A stretch of 64,000 bases of DNA from an uncultured bacterium (GTDB lineage: Bacteria; Cyanobacteriota; Vampirovibrionia; Gastranaerophilales; Gastranaerophilaceae), in NCBI GenBank assembly GCA_902774905.1, contig CACYKF010000010.1, positions 1 through 64,000 on the forward strand, written 5' to 3'. The notes under the pieces were generated by a model. That model was not told where the DNA came from and searched no databases. It saw nothing but the letters and a program-made list of their open reading frames with translations. This document shows positions 25,364 through 34,432 of the stretch, one piece after another (position 1 is the first letter of the stretch; the number at the start of each line of letters is the position of its first letter). The translations under genes and the position numbers were made by a program.

Positions 25364-26080
25364 ATGTATAACTTTCAGGCAATAATTTCAAAAGGTACAA
25401 ATAACGCACTTGTTCAGTTCGAGCGATTTGGTATGCTTGCACACAATTTGTCAAATGTAGATACAAACGGATATAAAAAACAATCATTTGAACAGATTTT
25501 AAAAGAGGACGGCTACCTGACAGGCGCAATCCGAAATGACTATAAACAAGGCTCAATAAGAGTAACAGAAAATCCTTATGATGTTGCAATAGACGGTCCG
25601 GGGTATATTCCGGTTACATCTCCGTCAGGCGAAGTTCAATATACCCGTGACGGTGCTTTCAGAACAGGAAAAGACGGATACTTGATTACAAGTGACGGTT
25701 GGCTTGTCGGTGACGGGATTAAAATTCCTGCAAACTGTCTAAAATTTGAAATTAAGAAAAACGGAGATGTAATATATTACAATTTCCATGGAGATGAAGC
25801 GAAGAAAATCGGGCATATTCCGCTTATCAGATTTGAAAATCCTGACGGTATGGAAAGAATGGATATGAACAGACTTAAACCGACCGAAGACTCAGGTCAG
25901 GCATATATGGTAAAAGACCATGACTGCTTTAAACAGGCTTGTCTTGAGAGAGCAAATGTCAGCGTCTATGATTCTGCCAACGAACTTTTAAGATTAAATG
26001 CCTCAATGCTTGCAAGTATGCAAATCTTAAAGGCGGCAGACCAAATGTATAACAAAGCAATCAATATAAGAGAATCGTAA
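25364..26080 (+). CDS. flagellar basal-body rod protein, FlgG/FlgF-like
   Basis: This 238-residue rod protein has the N-terminal flagellar rod signature NLSNVDTNGYKKQSFEQIL at about residues 27-45, then NPYDVAIDGPGYIPV and YTRDGAFRTGKDGYLIT. It ends in the helical C-terminal domain with MLASMQILKAADQMYNKAI. Two such genes side by side suggest an flgF-flgG pair; which is which cannot be fixed from sequence alone. GAGAGG precedes the ATG, and the next gene follows after 17 nt. Confidence 0.88.
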   Translation: MYNFQAIISKGTNNALVQFERFGMLAHNLSNVDTNGYKKQSFEQILKEDGYLTGAIRNDYKQGSIRVTENPYDVAIDGPGYIPVTSPSGEVQYTRDGAFRTGKDGYLITSDGWLVGDGIKIPANCLKFEIKKNGDVIYYNFHGDEAKKIGHIPLIRFENPDGMERMDMNRLKPTEDSGQAYMVKDHDCFKQACLERANVSVYDSANELLRLNASMLASMQILKAADQMYNKAINIRES

Positions 26081-26097
26081 TAAATAAGAGGTAATAA

Positions 26098-26445
26098 ATG
26101 TATACACCACTTGACAGTATGGGCAGAGTTTCACTGATGATGGACTTAATCGCACAAAAACAGCGCGCATTAGGTTCAAATATCGCAAATGTTGATACCC
26201 CGGGATACATAAGACAGGATATAGATTTTAGTCAGTATTTAAGCACTATGAACAGTCCGCTTGAAACAAAATTATCCGAAAAACTTGGTCCGTCGGCTAT
26301 TGCAACAGAGCGTGGAGAAGAAAAAGTCAATGCACCGGATGAATTACTGAGAATACAGGAAAATGCAATTCTATATTCAATGGCAACGCGCAGAATGTCA
26401 AATATTATTACAGAAATGAAAACCGTAATAAATGTCGGTAAGTAG
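26098..26445 (+). CDS. flgB: flagellar rod protein FlgB
   Basis: This 115-residue proximal rod protein has the family signature GSNIANVDTPGYIRQDIDF at about residues 27-45. A disordered middle and a C-terminal helix (ILYSMATRRMSNIITEMKTVIN) follow. Length is near the usual ~130. AAGAGG stands before the ATG. It is directly upstream of flgC, the normal order. Confidence 0.93.
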   Translation: MYTPLDSMGRVSLMMDLIAQKQRALGSNIANVDTPGYIRQDIDFSQYLSTMNSPLETKLSEKLGPSAIATERGEEKVNAPDELLRIQENAILYSMATRRMSNIITEMKTVINVGK

Positions 26446-26462
26446 CATAGAAAGGCACTAAA

Positions 26463-26906
26463 ATGGGTATATTTGAATCAATTGATATTGGCGGAAACGC
26501 ACTAAGAGTACACGGAAAAAGAATTGATATTCACGCAAAGAATATCGCAAACCTTGATACTCCGAATTATGTCCGTAAAATTCCTATACTGAATGCTACT
26601 GACGATTTATCTTTTCACGGTTTATTAAACACAATGAAAGAAGATGTATTCGGTATCGGGACTTTGCCGTATTTACAGGGGGGGGTAAACTTTTCAGGTG
26701 TTGTTGAAGACCCGACTCCCGGGCAAAAGATTTATCAGCCCGGACACCCGGATGCTGATGAAAACGGCTACATAAGAACTTCAAATGTTAATGCAATGGT
26801 TGATATTGCAGATGCTCTTATGGCGCAAAGAGCCTATGAGGCAAACCTTGCACTTGTAAATGTTACAAAATCAATGGCTCAAAAAGCGGTTGAAATAGGA
26901 AGATAG
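26463..26906 (+). CDS. flgC: flagellar rod protein FlgC
   Basis: This 147-residue proximal rod protein has the N-terminal signature NIANLDTPNYVRK and the FlgC-specific end NVNAMVDIADALMAQRAYEANLALV followed by TKSMAQKAVEIG. Length is normal. It ends the four-gene rod cluster. fliE, which often follows, is absent; the next gene is on the opposite strand. The rest of the flagellar machine must lie elsewhere. Confidence 0.95.
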   Translation: MGIFESIDIGGNALRVHGKRIDIHAKNIANLDTPNYVRKIPILNATDDLSFHGLLNTMKEDVFGIGTLPYLQGGVNFSGVVEDPTPGQKIYQPGHPDADENGYIRTSNVNAMVDIADALMAQRAYEANLALVNVTKSMAQKAVEIGR

Positions 26907-26967
26907 AATTAAAACAATATTTATGTGAATTGTGAGTCGTGAATAGTGAACAGTCGTTATCAGTGTT

Positions 26968-27435
26968 TTAATTTCTTATTGAGTTAATAATATTTGTCGT
27001 AGATTTGCCGTCAACAAATGTTATAAATTCGACTCTTGTATTATTTTTACGCATAATATCCGCTTCCGGCAGAGTTTCCATTGTATAATCCGCACCTTTT
27101 GTATAAACATCAGGCTTAATTTCGTCTAAAAGTTGAGCAGGAGACTCTTCATCAAACATAACAACATAATCAACACAGGATAAGGCACATAAAATTTCTG
27201 CTCGGTCGTTTTCATTATTTATCGGGCGTCCCTCACCTTTAATACTCCTTACTGATTTATCGGAATTTAAAAGCACAATGGAATAATCCGCAAAAGATTT
27301 TGTCTTTTGCAGATATCTTACATGACCGACATGCAAAATATCAAAACAACCGTTTGTTGTTACGACAGTTTTTCCGCTTTTGTGCAGTTTTTCGACAAAA
27401 TCTGCTATATGTTCTCTTTTTATAACCTGACCCAT
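26968..27435 (-). CDS. rfaE2: D-glycero-beta-D-manno-heptose 1-phosphate adenylyltransferase
   Basis: This 155-residue cytidylyltransferase-like enzyme activates heptose 1-phosphate with ATP for LPS core synthesis. It equals the C-terminal half of HldE. The nucleotide motif is TNGCFDILHVGHVRYL (HVGH is HIGH-like), with the conserved ALSCVDYVVMFDE, KGADYT and the end FVDGKSTTNIINSI. An extended -10 (TGCTATAAT) and CGAGGA ribosome-binding site precede the ATG. Its presence implies a heptose-containing LPS core. Confidence 0.92.
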   Translation of the reverse strand: MGQVIKREHIADFVEKLHKSGKTVVTTNGCFDILHVGHVRYLQKTKSFADYSIVLLNSDKSVRSIKGEGRPINNENDRAEILCALSCVDYVVMFDEESPAQLLDEIKPDVYTKGADYTMETLPEADIMRKNNTRVEFITFVDGKSTTNIINSIRN

Positions 27436-27468
27436 AATTTTATCCTCGTTAGAAATATTATAGCATAA

Positions 27469-28875
27469 TTATTCATATAGTTTACTTATGTCTAATTTAA
27501 TTCTATTTTCAGCGGGGGAAATTATATAAATTGTTTTTGCAAAATCTTCTATATAAGATTTGTCAATTTTTTTTGTTTTTCTGCTTACTTTTTCAAAAAC
27601 ACCCTGTTTATAGAGTTCAATAAGCCTGTCGACCTGTTTTTGGCAGTTTTTGCGGGTCTCAGGGTGCTTTCTGACCCATTCATCAAAATAAATATTTGTT
27701 TTTTGTCTGTTAATTTCAGAACCGGACAAACCGTAATTAGATAATTTGCTTACACCTCCGTTTTTCTTTGCTACCAAATGATCAATTGATGCCATTCCGC
27801 TTATCATAATATTGGTTCCGATTTTATTATTATTTTGGTCTGAAAATTTTACGATAAAAGCAGATACATTATCTTTAGATGTTGGCAGGCGCAAAGCCGC
27901 TTCGGTAAACTCTTGTGCAAAATCTTTGTTTTTAAGTTTACGGGTAATCTTTTTTAATTCGTGTATAAACGATTTTCTTTCAAAATTTGCATAAGACGGG
28001 AAACCATGTATTTTTGCACTTGTATTGTCAAGTAAGTGAATTATATCCGCATTGTTTCGCAACGGTGAAACTTCAAAAATCCTTTTAAATTCTGCAAGAT
28101 TTGTTGAATTACGCTTTAGAATTTCAGGCCGCATCTGTATTTCAAGTTTCTTTTTAATATTCCTGCCAAATGCCCTGTTCCCTTTGGGTTCGTTGCAAAA
28201 AATTTTGCCTGCAAATGAAATAAGTCTTCGCATAGCATATTCATGTTTTGGCTTCTTAAAAATCATCTCATCACCTATTCGGCGCAATTTATATAAGAAT
28301 TCGCGTTCGCTGAAAGGCAAAACAACAGGGTCATTTGATAACCTTTTGTTAGTGATATTCATAAGTACAGAAAATTCGTCATACAAATCTTTTGGCAAGT
28401 CGCAGGCAAGCCTGATTATTTCCTCAAAAACTTTTTGCTGGGCTCTTAGAAGATGCTTTTTATGTATAGGGTATAAATACTTAAATGCTTCTGACAAAGT
28501 TATATTAGGCTGTTTTTTCGATACCTTTTTTACATTTTCAAAAACTTCTTTGTTAATAGGCATCATTGTATCTTCATAATAAGATGCAATTTTGACGACT
28601 TTTTCTATCGGCTGATTAAAGATGCCGTTTGTCTGCATGTGTTCTAATACTTTCGGATCTAACAGCCTCAATCCTGTATACATATCGGGAACTCCGTAGG
28701 CACAGAGTTTTTTTAATATATCCCCGCCATTACTTACACTGGTAAAAGTAACCGTATCCACAGATAGCGCAGGGCTTATGATTAACGGATTTGAAACAGC
28801 ACTTCTGTTCTCACATCTTTTAATTCCCTGAGATTTGTAATTTAAAAAATTAAAATTTACACCCTGAACAATCAT
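27469..28875 (-). CDS. hypothetical protein with HNH-like motif
   Basis: The 468-residue protein has a variable N-terminus ending in a VTFTS tag (residues 42-46), similar to the NPNFTG tags of other proteins here. A long basic helical region follows. Near residue 365-395 the sequence ASIDHLVAKKNGG, then LSNYGL and EINRQKTN, has the spacing of an HNH nuclease fold (D-H, G-G, N, N, K). No signal peptide, catalytic partner or immunity gene is seen. It could be a nuclease, a secreted toxin-like effector, or a degenerate structural domain. The start at 28875 lacks a good ribosome-binding site. Confidence 0.6.
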   Translation of the reverse strand: MIVQGVNFNFLNYKSQGIKRCENRSAVSNPLIISPALSVDTVTFTSVSNGGDILKKLCAYGVPDMYTGLRLLDPKVLEHMQTNGIFNQPIEKVVKIASYYEDTMMPINKEVFENVKKVSKKQPNITLSEAFKYLYPIHKKHLLRAQQKVFEEIIRLACDLPKDLYDEFSVLMNITNKRLSNDPVVLPFSEREFLYKLRRIGDEMIFKKPKHEYAMRRLISFAGKIFCNEPKGNRAFGRNIKKKLEIQMRPEILKRNSTNLAEFKRIFEVSPLRNNADIIHLLDNTSAKIHGFPSYANFERKSFIHELKKITRKLKNKDFAQEFTEAALRLPTSKDNVSAFIVKFSDQNNNKIGTNIMISGMASIDHLVAKKNGGVSKLSNYGLSGSEINRQKTNIYFDEWVRKHPETRKNCQKQVDRLIELYKQGVFEKVSRKTKKIDKSYIEDFAKTIYIISPAENRIKLDISKLYE

Positions 28876-28919
28876 GTAATTTTTAAAAACCTAACATAAA
28901 TAATTTTGCGCAATTCATG

Positions 28920-30092
28920 TTAAATATTGTTTATTATTGAATTTGCACATACAAACCCTGTTGACCAGCAGTTTTGCAAATTAAATCCTCCGCAAAATCC
29001 GTCAATATCCAAAACCTCTCCGCAAAAATACAAATCTTTGTATTTCTTTGCTTCCATAGTTTTTGGATTAATTTCTTTTAAATCGACCCCTCCGCATGTT
29101 ACCACTTCTCCGTCAGGAACACCGCCCTTTACTGTTATTTCAAAATTTGTAAGTGCATTATATATAATATCTCTTGTTTTGCCATTTATTTTATGAGACG
29201 GTAATTCCGGATTTATATTTAATGAGTTCAAAAGATAAAACGCAAATGATTTTGGAACAAATTGTGACAAAAGATTTTTGATTTCCTTATGTGAAAATTC
29301 GTTTAAAATTTCTTGAAAATCAAAATCTTCAGTAAATCTCAAATTAACTTTGTATGGGAATTTTTCTCTTGCAAAAACAGAAGAAATTGTATAAATTAAA
29401 GGTCCTGAAATTCCTTTGTGAGTAAAGAGCAAATCTCCGTTAAAATTATTTTTTAAAACTTTTGCCTTAACATTTTTAACACTTACTCCTGCAACGGAAG
29501 AAAAATTTTCTTTTGTAATCAATCCGACAAGTGAAGGTACAGGGTCTATAATATTAATATTCAGTTTTTTAAGAACACCATAACCGCTATGTCCTCCAAG
29601 AGAAACAACAACCTTGTCAAAATAATATTTACTTTTTTCTGTTTCGATTTCATACCCGTTTGATAATGGGGTTATTGTTATAACATTTTCTTTTATTAAT
29701 TTGCTTTTTAAAGATTTTAAAAATTTTTCTCTTACATCCGCAGAAGAATTTGAGTTTGGGAATATTCTGTTATCCTCCTGAATATATGTTTCTATCCCGA
29801 GAGATTTAAAAAACTTTAAAGTTTCATTTGTTCCGAATTTTGAAAATACCGAATATAAAAATTTTTCACCACGGGGATAATTCCCTGCAAGAGTCTTAAA
29901 ATCAAAATCTGCATGTGCAAGATTGCAACGCCCTCCCCCCGTGGGTAAAAGAGTATGTAAAATTTTTCCTTTATCAAAAACTGTTACATCAATTCCCGCA
30001 TCAGATAAGAACTTCGCACAAATACAACCGGCAGGTCCGCCTCCTATTACAGCAACAGTTTTGTTAGAAATCGAAGTCAACTCTTGTACCAT
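28920..30092 (-). CDS. BaiN/HI0933-family flavoprotein
   Basis: This 390-residue FAD oxidoreductase has VAVIGGGPAGCICAKFLSDAG at residues 13-33, the LPTGGGRCNLAH block and RIFPNSNSSADV. Its typical ending is TCGGVDLKEINPKTMEAK, then GLYFCGEVLDIDGFCGGFNLQ-like text. It overlaps the upstream folK gene by 29 nt. Members are annotated as aminoacetone or bile-acid related oxidoreductases, but most have no known substrate. Confidence 0.88.
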   Translation of the reverse strand: MVQELTSISNKTVAVIGGGPAGCICAKFLSDAGIDVTVFDKGKILHTLLPTGGGRCNLAHADFDFKTLAGNYPRGEKFLYSVFSKFGTNETLKFFKSLGIETYIQEDNRIFPNSNSSADVREKFLKSLKSKLIKENVITITPLSNGYEIETEKSKYYFDKVVVSLGGHSGYGVLKKLNINIIDPVPSLVGLITKENFSSVAGVSVKNVKAKVLKNNFNGDLLFTHKGISGPLIYTISSVFAREKFPYKVNLRFTEDFDFQEILNEFSHKEIKNLLSQFVPKSFAFYLLNSLNINPELPSHKINGKTRDIIYNALTNFEITVKGGVPDGEVVTCGGVDLKEINPKTMEAKKYKDLYFCGEVLDIDGFCGGFNLQNCWSTGFVCANSIINNI

Positions 30093-30576
30093 ATAAAAAG
30101 ACCATTTCAGGATTATCTAAATCTTCATGCATCTGAACAATAGTTTTATGCAAAACAGGATGCTCGTAATCAGCATTTAATTCAAGCATAGGAACAAGAT
30201 TAAATGCCCTTAAATGAACATATTTGTGTGGAATTACAAGATTATCCTCGTTTATGACATCACTGTTATAAAACAATATATCAATGTCAATATTTCTGTC
30301 TTCGTAATCATTCCCCTGTTTGTGTTCTCTGCCGAGTTTACGTTCAATCTCCTGACACACATCAAGCAATTCTTGCGGAGTATATTTTGTTTTAATTTCA
30401 ACAACTGCATTGACAAACCAAGTTTCTGTTTTCATATTCCACGGTTCGGTTTCGTAAAATGCAGAACTGCGGACAATAGAAATTCCCTCGTCTAAGCCAA
30501 GCAAACTTGCAGCCTGCTGAACAAAGCCGATTCGGTCTCCCTTATTTGAACCTAAACTCAAATACACTATCGCCAT
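30064..30576 (-). CDS. folK: 6-hydroxymethyl-7,8-dihydropterin pyrophosphokinase
   Basis: This 170-residue enzyme transfers pyrophosphate to the pterin precursor of folate. Visible motifs are YLSLGSNKGDR (start), YETEPWN, FVNAVVEI, and the catalytic RNIDIDILFYN. TATAAT lies 8 nt before the ATG and AGG is close by, so initiation is either leaderless or from a one-to-two nt leader. It is divergent from waaA. Confidence 0.94.
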   Translation of the reverse strand: MAIVYLSLGSNKGDRIGFVQQAASLLGLDEGISIVRSSAFYETEPWNMKTETWFVNAVVEIKTKYTPQELLDVCQEIERKLGREHKQGNDYEDRNIDIDILFYNSDVINEDNLVIPHKYVHLRAFNLVPMLELNADYEHPVLHKTIVQMHEDLDNPEMVFLYGTRVDFDF

Positions 30577-30647
30577 AACCTAATATTATAAATTTTTAAA
30601 TATCATGTCAACATGTTCACTTTATTTGATGTATAATTCTAAATGTT

Positions 30648-31949
30648 ATGGCGATTTATACAATTTTAATTATTTTATTAATACTTATACTTATATCAAT
30701 TATTGATATATTTTTCTTATACGGGCTTGTTTCAACAGTAGTATTTGTGCTGTTCCTGCCGTTTTATTTTATTGTTCGTGTACTTAATAAAAAATTCTTA
30801 TACGGATGGAAAGAAAAACTCGGATTTTTTAAAGCCCCTTTATTGGGCGATAAAGTCATTATGTATCATGGCGTTTCTGTCGGCGAAGTTATTGCACTTG
30901 AAAATGTCATAAAAAAGACAAAAGAAGTTTTTCCAGATTATAAAATTGTCGTAACAACAGGGACAAAAACAGGGCAGGAAATTGCAAGAAAAAAATATGC
31001 TCAAATAGCGGATTTTATCACATATTTTCCATTTGATATTACACTTTGTGTAAATGTATTTCTGAATAAAATTAAGCCGACTGTTGTTCTGATTGCAGAA
31101 ACAGAACTGTGGCCGATATTTTCATCTTCATGCAAACGCAGAGGTATTTACTTATATTGCATAAACGGAAGAATGTCTGATTCAACATTTTCGATATATA
31201 AAAAATTTGGTTTTTTCTTTAAGTTTGTTCTTCAAAAATATACAAAAATTCTTACTCAAAGCGAAATTGATATGAATAAACTCCTTGCTATCGGTGCGCC
31301 AAAAGAAAAAACATCTGTTATGAAAAACCTTAAATTTGATATTAAAGCGTCAGATGAAAAAGTTGAAATCGGTCAAGAAGGTTACAGAGTAATTATTGCT
31401 GGAAGTACTCATAAGGGCGAAGATGAAATAATTTTGCCTATATTCAAAGAAAAACATGAAAAATATTCTGATACAAAATTGCTTTTGGTTTCAAGGCACA
31501 CTCAAAGAATCCCTGATATTGTAGAACTCATTGAAAAAACAGGTCTAAAATACGGGTACCGCTCAAAAGGTGACACATTTAAAGATAATGATGTAATATT
31601 GCTTGATACAATGGGTGAATTGAGCAAGATGTATTCAATGTGTCATTTTGCATTTATCGGAGGAAGTTTCAACAAAACAGGCGGACACAATCCGCTTGAG
31701 GCTACCGTTTATTCAAAACCGACCATTACAGGCCCGAATATTCACAATTTCAGAGATATTTATTGGTTGTTATCCCGTTCAAATGCCGGTAAAATTGTAA
31801 AAAATCCGAAAGAACTTTCTGATTATATGGAAAAATTATTATCCGATAACGATTTTTATACTCAGGCATGCAAAGATTGCGAAACTATTTTCAAAGACCA
31901 GCAAGGCGCTTTAGATGTTGTAATCAATGAATTGAAAGAAATTTTATAA
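30648..31949 (+). CDS. waaA: 3-deoxy-D-manno-octulosonic acid (Kdo) transferase
   Basis: This 433-residue inner-membrane enzyme adds Kdo to lipid A precursors, the step that defines LPS. An N-terminal hydrophobic stretch (about 3-45) anchors it. The GT-B halves show YHGVSVGEVIALE, TTGTKTGQEIA, AETELWPI, AGSTHKGEDEI, FIGGSFNKTGGHNPLE and a late Kdo-binding region. TATAAT ends 10 nt before the ATG. It proves an outer membrane with Kdo-lipid. Confidence 0.95.
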   Translation: MAIYTILIILLILILISIIDIFFLYGLVSTVVFVLFLPFYFIVRVLNKKFLYGWKEKLGFFKAPLLGDKVIMYHGVSVGEVIALENVIKKTKEVFPDYKIVVTTGTKTGQEIARKKYAQIADFITYFPFDITLCVNVFLNKIKPTVVLIAETELWPIFSSSCKRRGIYLYCINGRMSDSTFSIYKKFGFFFKFVLQKYTKILTQSEIDMNKLLAIGAPKEKTSVMKNLKFDIKASDEKVEIGQEGYRVIIAGSTHKGEDEIILPIFKEKHEKYSDTKLLLVSRHTQRIPDIVELIEKTGLKYGYRSKGDTFKDNDVILLDTMGELSKMYSMCHFAFIGGSFNKTGGHNPLEATVYSKPTITGPNIHNFRDIYWLLSRSNAGKIVKNPKELSDYMEKLLSDNDFYTQACKDCETIFKDQQGALDVVINELKEIL

Positions 31950-32039
31950 ATTTTGATAATTTTTGTAACAACCTGACATACCAACTTTTCTGACTATATT
32001 GATATGATATAATTTTTATATGTTTATAGGGAGAAATTT

Positions 32040-34328
32040 ATGTTAGATTTTTTATTCGCAAAGAAAGAAAAAGAAAGTGCTTCAGACAAAGAATTGAACA
32101 AAATTTATGAGGTTTTGAAACAGGCTTATCCGTTTGATTCAATTCCTGAAATTCGTAAAAAATATCTTGAAATGCATATCCAAAAATACGGATATTTGAC
32201 TTATTCATTTAAAAAAGCACAGGAAGAACTTACAAACGAAGAAGTATTGTTCGCATTGGAACAAAAATGGATTCAGAATAAAGTTTTTAAAGACGGAAAA
32301 TTTTCTTACAAAAATAATCAAATCAGCGTCCTTGCGAGAAATAAGGAAAAGAATTCCGATTGGTTTAAAAAAGAAGGTCATGACATAAAATTAATAAACC
32401 TTGCTGCTTTAGGAAACGGTAATCAGTCAAAAGAGACAGGAAAATTTTTTGATTGGTTAAAGCAGTTGTTAATATTGCCAAGCGGAAATTTGGATAACAA
32501 TATTTACGGAACAACTATTTATTTAATTCCGTTCCACCCGAGAGAATTTGGGTGTGCGTACCTGCCAAAAAGCAGCGAAGTCAGTTCAAAACTGAATGAC
32601 GAATATATAGAAGAAATTACGGGAATGAATGTAAAAGAACAGTTGCAGACCTTTATTACAATGGCGCAACTTGCAGGTCATCCTGTGATTTATGATATTC
32701 TCCCTCAGACAGGCAGGTTTTCAAAATTTGTACTTGCAAATCCTCAGGTTGCTCGCTGGTATGATGTAACAGAAATTCAAAAACAACTTGAAGGCAAAGT
32801 TAATGAAGTTGCCGAATTTTTGTCAAAAGACCATGATGAAGACGATATAAAAATTACAAAAGATGTGTATTTGCAAAGATTAAAAGGTAATAGCGGGGAT
32901 TTAAGTCCTGCATATCAGGAACTTTATGACAACTTTGAATCAATAATGATTGAACATAAGAAAAATCTTTCAAATTCAATGCTTGAGAGAAGTTATCAAA
33001 ATAAAATTCACAAACGTGTTAAAGATTTGGTTGCAAAAGTTCATGAATTTAAAGATAACAAAAATCCGCAAGAAAAGGACATAACAAAACAAATTGAGGT
33101 TATCCAATTGCTTATCAGTGAAGGCTTGTGGCCTGCGCCGGGTGGGGCTTGGTGTTCTGCCGGAGTTCCGGTTTTTGACGGAATGAGTGAATGTGGCGGT
33201 TATCCTGTATTTAAACACTTTGATTTTAAAGGGGATGATGTGACTCCGTTAGCAAACCTTGATTGCCAGACACCTTATTACTTTGTTAATCTTGAAAACG
33301 GTAAATATAACGAAAATGTTATTGATTTATTCATAAAAAGTCTTGAAGATTTGCAAAAAGATTACAACTTTGACGGTTTTAGGGTTGATCATATAGATCA
33401 TATTGTTGATGAGGTATCGGAGCAAAACGGTCGTCCGATAAGTTATCGTGCGCCGAAATATGTTTTAAACAAACTTAATACAACAATGAAGAAAAAACTT
33501 CCGTATTTTGCAACACTTGCAGAATACATGCTTTGGGATAATTACTATAAGGAATATCACGAAGATATGAATTTTGATGTTCTTTGGGGTAATGATATAA
33601 TTTCCCAATTTGATAAGACCCCTGAAAAAATTGTTGATGACAATCAAAATCTTGTTAATTATAATTCAAAATTCAAAAGCGGCAGTATGCTTTCAATTCT
33701 AAAAACATATAATAATCAGGACGGCGAATTTCATGCTATTGATCAATATCCGGCGCAGTTGGGTGAAAGAGGTGCATTATACAAATGGGCAAAATATAAA
33801 CTTTTACCGGGAGGAAAATTTGCTCAAAGACCTGTTATGTATGCAGACGGAGATGAAAGTTTTACTCAGGGCGGATTAGAATACACTATTGGCGAAGAAG
33901 TTGCAATGAGCAGAAATGATAATGAAGATTTTTATACAAAATTTGATGCAATAGACAGGCTTGTGAAAAATAATGCAATTATATCAGGCGGAGAAGCACA
34001 AATCATTGTTGAAGATGAAGACGGATATTGTGCGTGGATGATTACAAGAGAACCGCTAAATACAGCATATCTTGTTGTTTCAAATTACAAATATCCGACT
34101 GAAAAAGTTGTAAAAACTGCTCCGACAGGAGAAAATTACAGAGAAATAGTCGAGGGATACGCTATTTTTGACAAAAATATTGCAATTCCGTGCGATTATG
34201 ATTTGAAATACGAACTTGTTCTAAATGAAAAAGATTACGAAAAAGAAGAATATGAAAATTCAGATAACATTCACTTTGAAAAACTTGAACCGGGTGAATT
34301 CAGAATTTTTGAACTTGAAAGAAAATAA
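32040..34328 (+). CDS. atypical GH13 (alpha-amylase clan) protein
   Basis: This 762-residue protein has the catalytic core of a GH13 barrel. GFRVDHIDH contains the nucleophile Asp (near residue 449), LAEYMLWDN the acid/base Glu (near 495), and 'AQRPVMYADGDE' sits where the last barrel strand would be. The first ~240 residues are unassigned and charged. A GGGAG ribosome-binding site and TATAAT (32008-32013) precede the ATG. It may act on glycogen-like or surface glucans. The exact activity cannot be read from sequence. Confidence 0.7.
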   Translation: MLDFLFAKKEKESASDKELNKIYEVLKQAYPFDSIPEIRKKYLEMHIQKYGYLTYSFKKAQEELTNEEVLFALEQKWIQNKVFKDGKFSYKNNQISVLARNKEKNSDWFKKEGHDIKLINLAALGNGNQSKETGKFFDWLKQLLILPSGNLDNNIYGTTIYLIPFHPREFGCAYLPKSSEVSSKLNDEYIEEITGMNVKEQLQTFITMAQLAGHPVIYDILPQTGRFSKFVLANPQVARWYDVTEIQKQLEGKVNEVAEFLSKDHDEDDIKITKDVYLQRLKGNSGDLSPAYQELYDNFESIMIEHKKNLSNSMLERSYQNKIHKRVKDLVAKVHEFKDNKNPQEKDITKQIEVIQLLISEGLWPAPGGAWCSAGVPVFDGMSECGGYPVFKHFDFKGDDVTPLANLDCQTPYYFVNLENGKYNENVIDLFIKSLEDLQKDYNFDGFRVDHIDHIVDEVSEQNGRPISYRAPKYVLNKLNTTMKKKLPYFATLAEYMLWDNYYKEYHEDMNFDVLWGNDIISQFDKTPEKIVDDNQNLVNYNSKFKSGSMLSILKTYNNQDGEFHAIDQYPAQLGERGALYKWAKYKLLPGGKFAQRPVMYADGDESFTQGGLEYTIGEEVAMSRNDNEDFYTKFDAIDRLVKNNAIISGGEAQIIVEDEDGYCAWMITREPLNTAYLVVSNYKYPTEKVVKTAPTGENYREIVEGYAIFDKNIAIPCDYDLKYELVLNEKDYEKEEYENSDNIHFEKLEPGEFRIFELERK

Positions 34329-34332
34329 CATA

Positions 34333-34424
34333 TTGTTATCCTGAACTTGATTCAGGTTATATCAATTGTGTTAATTTCAAAAATTTTAAGATTCTGAAAT
34401 AAATTCAGAATGACAAAATTTTTG
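34333..34424. repeat. paired palindrome repeat, intergenic
   Basis: This element has a left palindrome ATCCTGAACTTGATTCAGGT and a right palindrome ATTCTGAAATAAATTCAGAA, about 30 nt apart, with outer ends TTATCCTGAA and TTCAGAATGAC. It lies just before the first LicD gene. It matches the elements at 40543-40622 and 63309-63388. Confidence 0.75.
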
Positions 34425-34432
34425 AGGAATAT

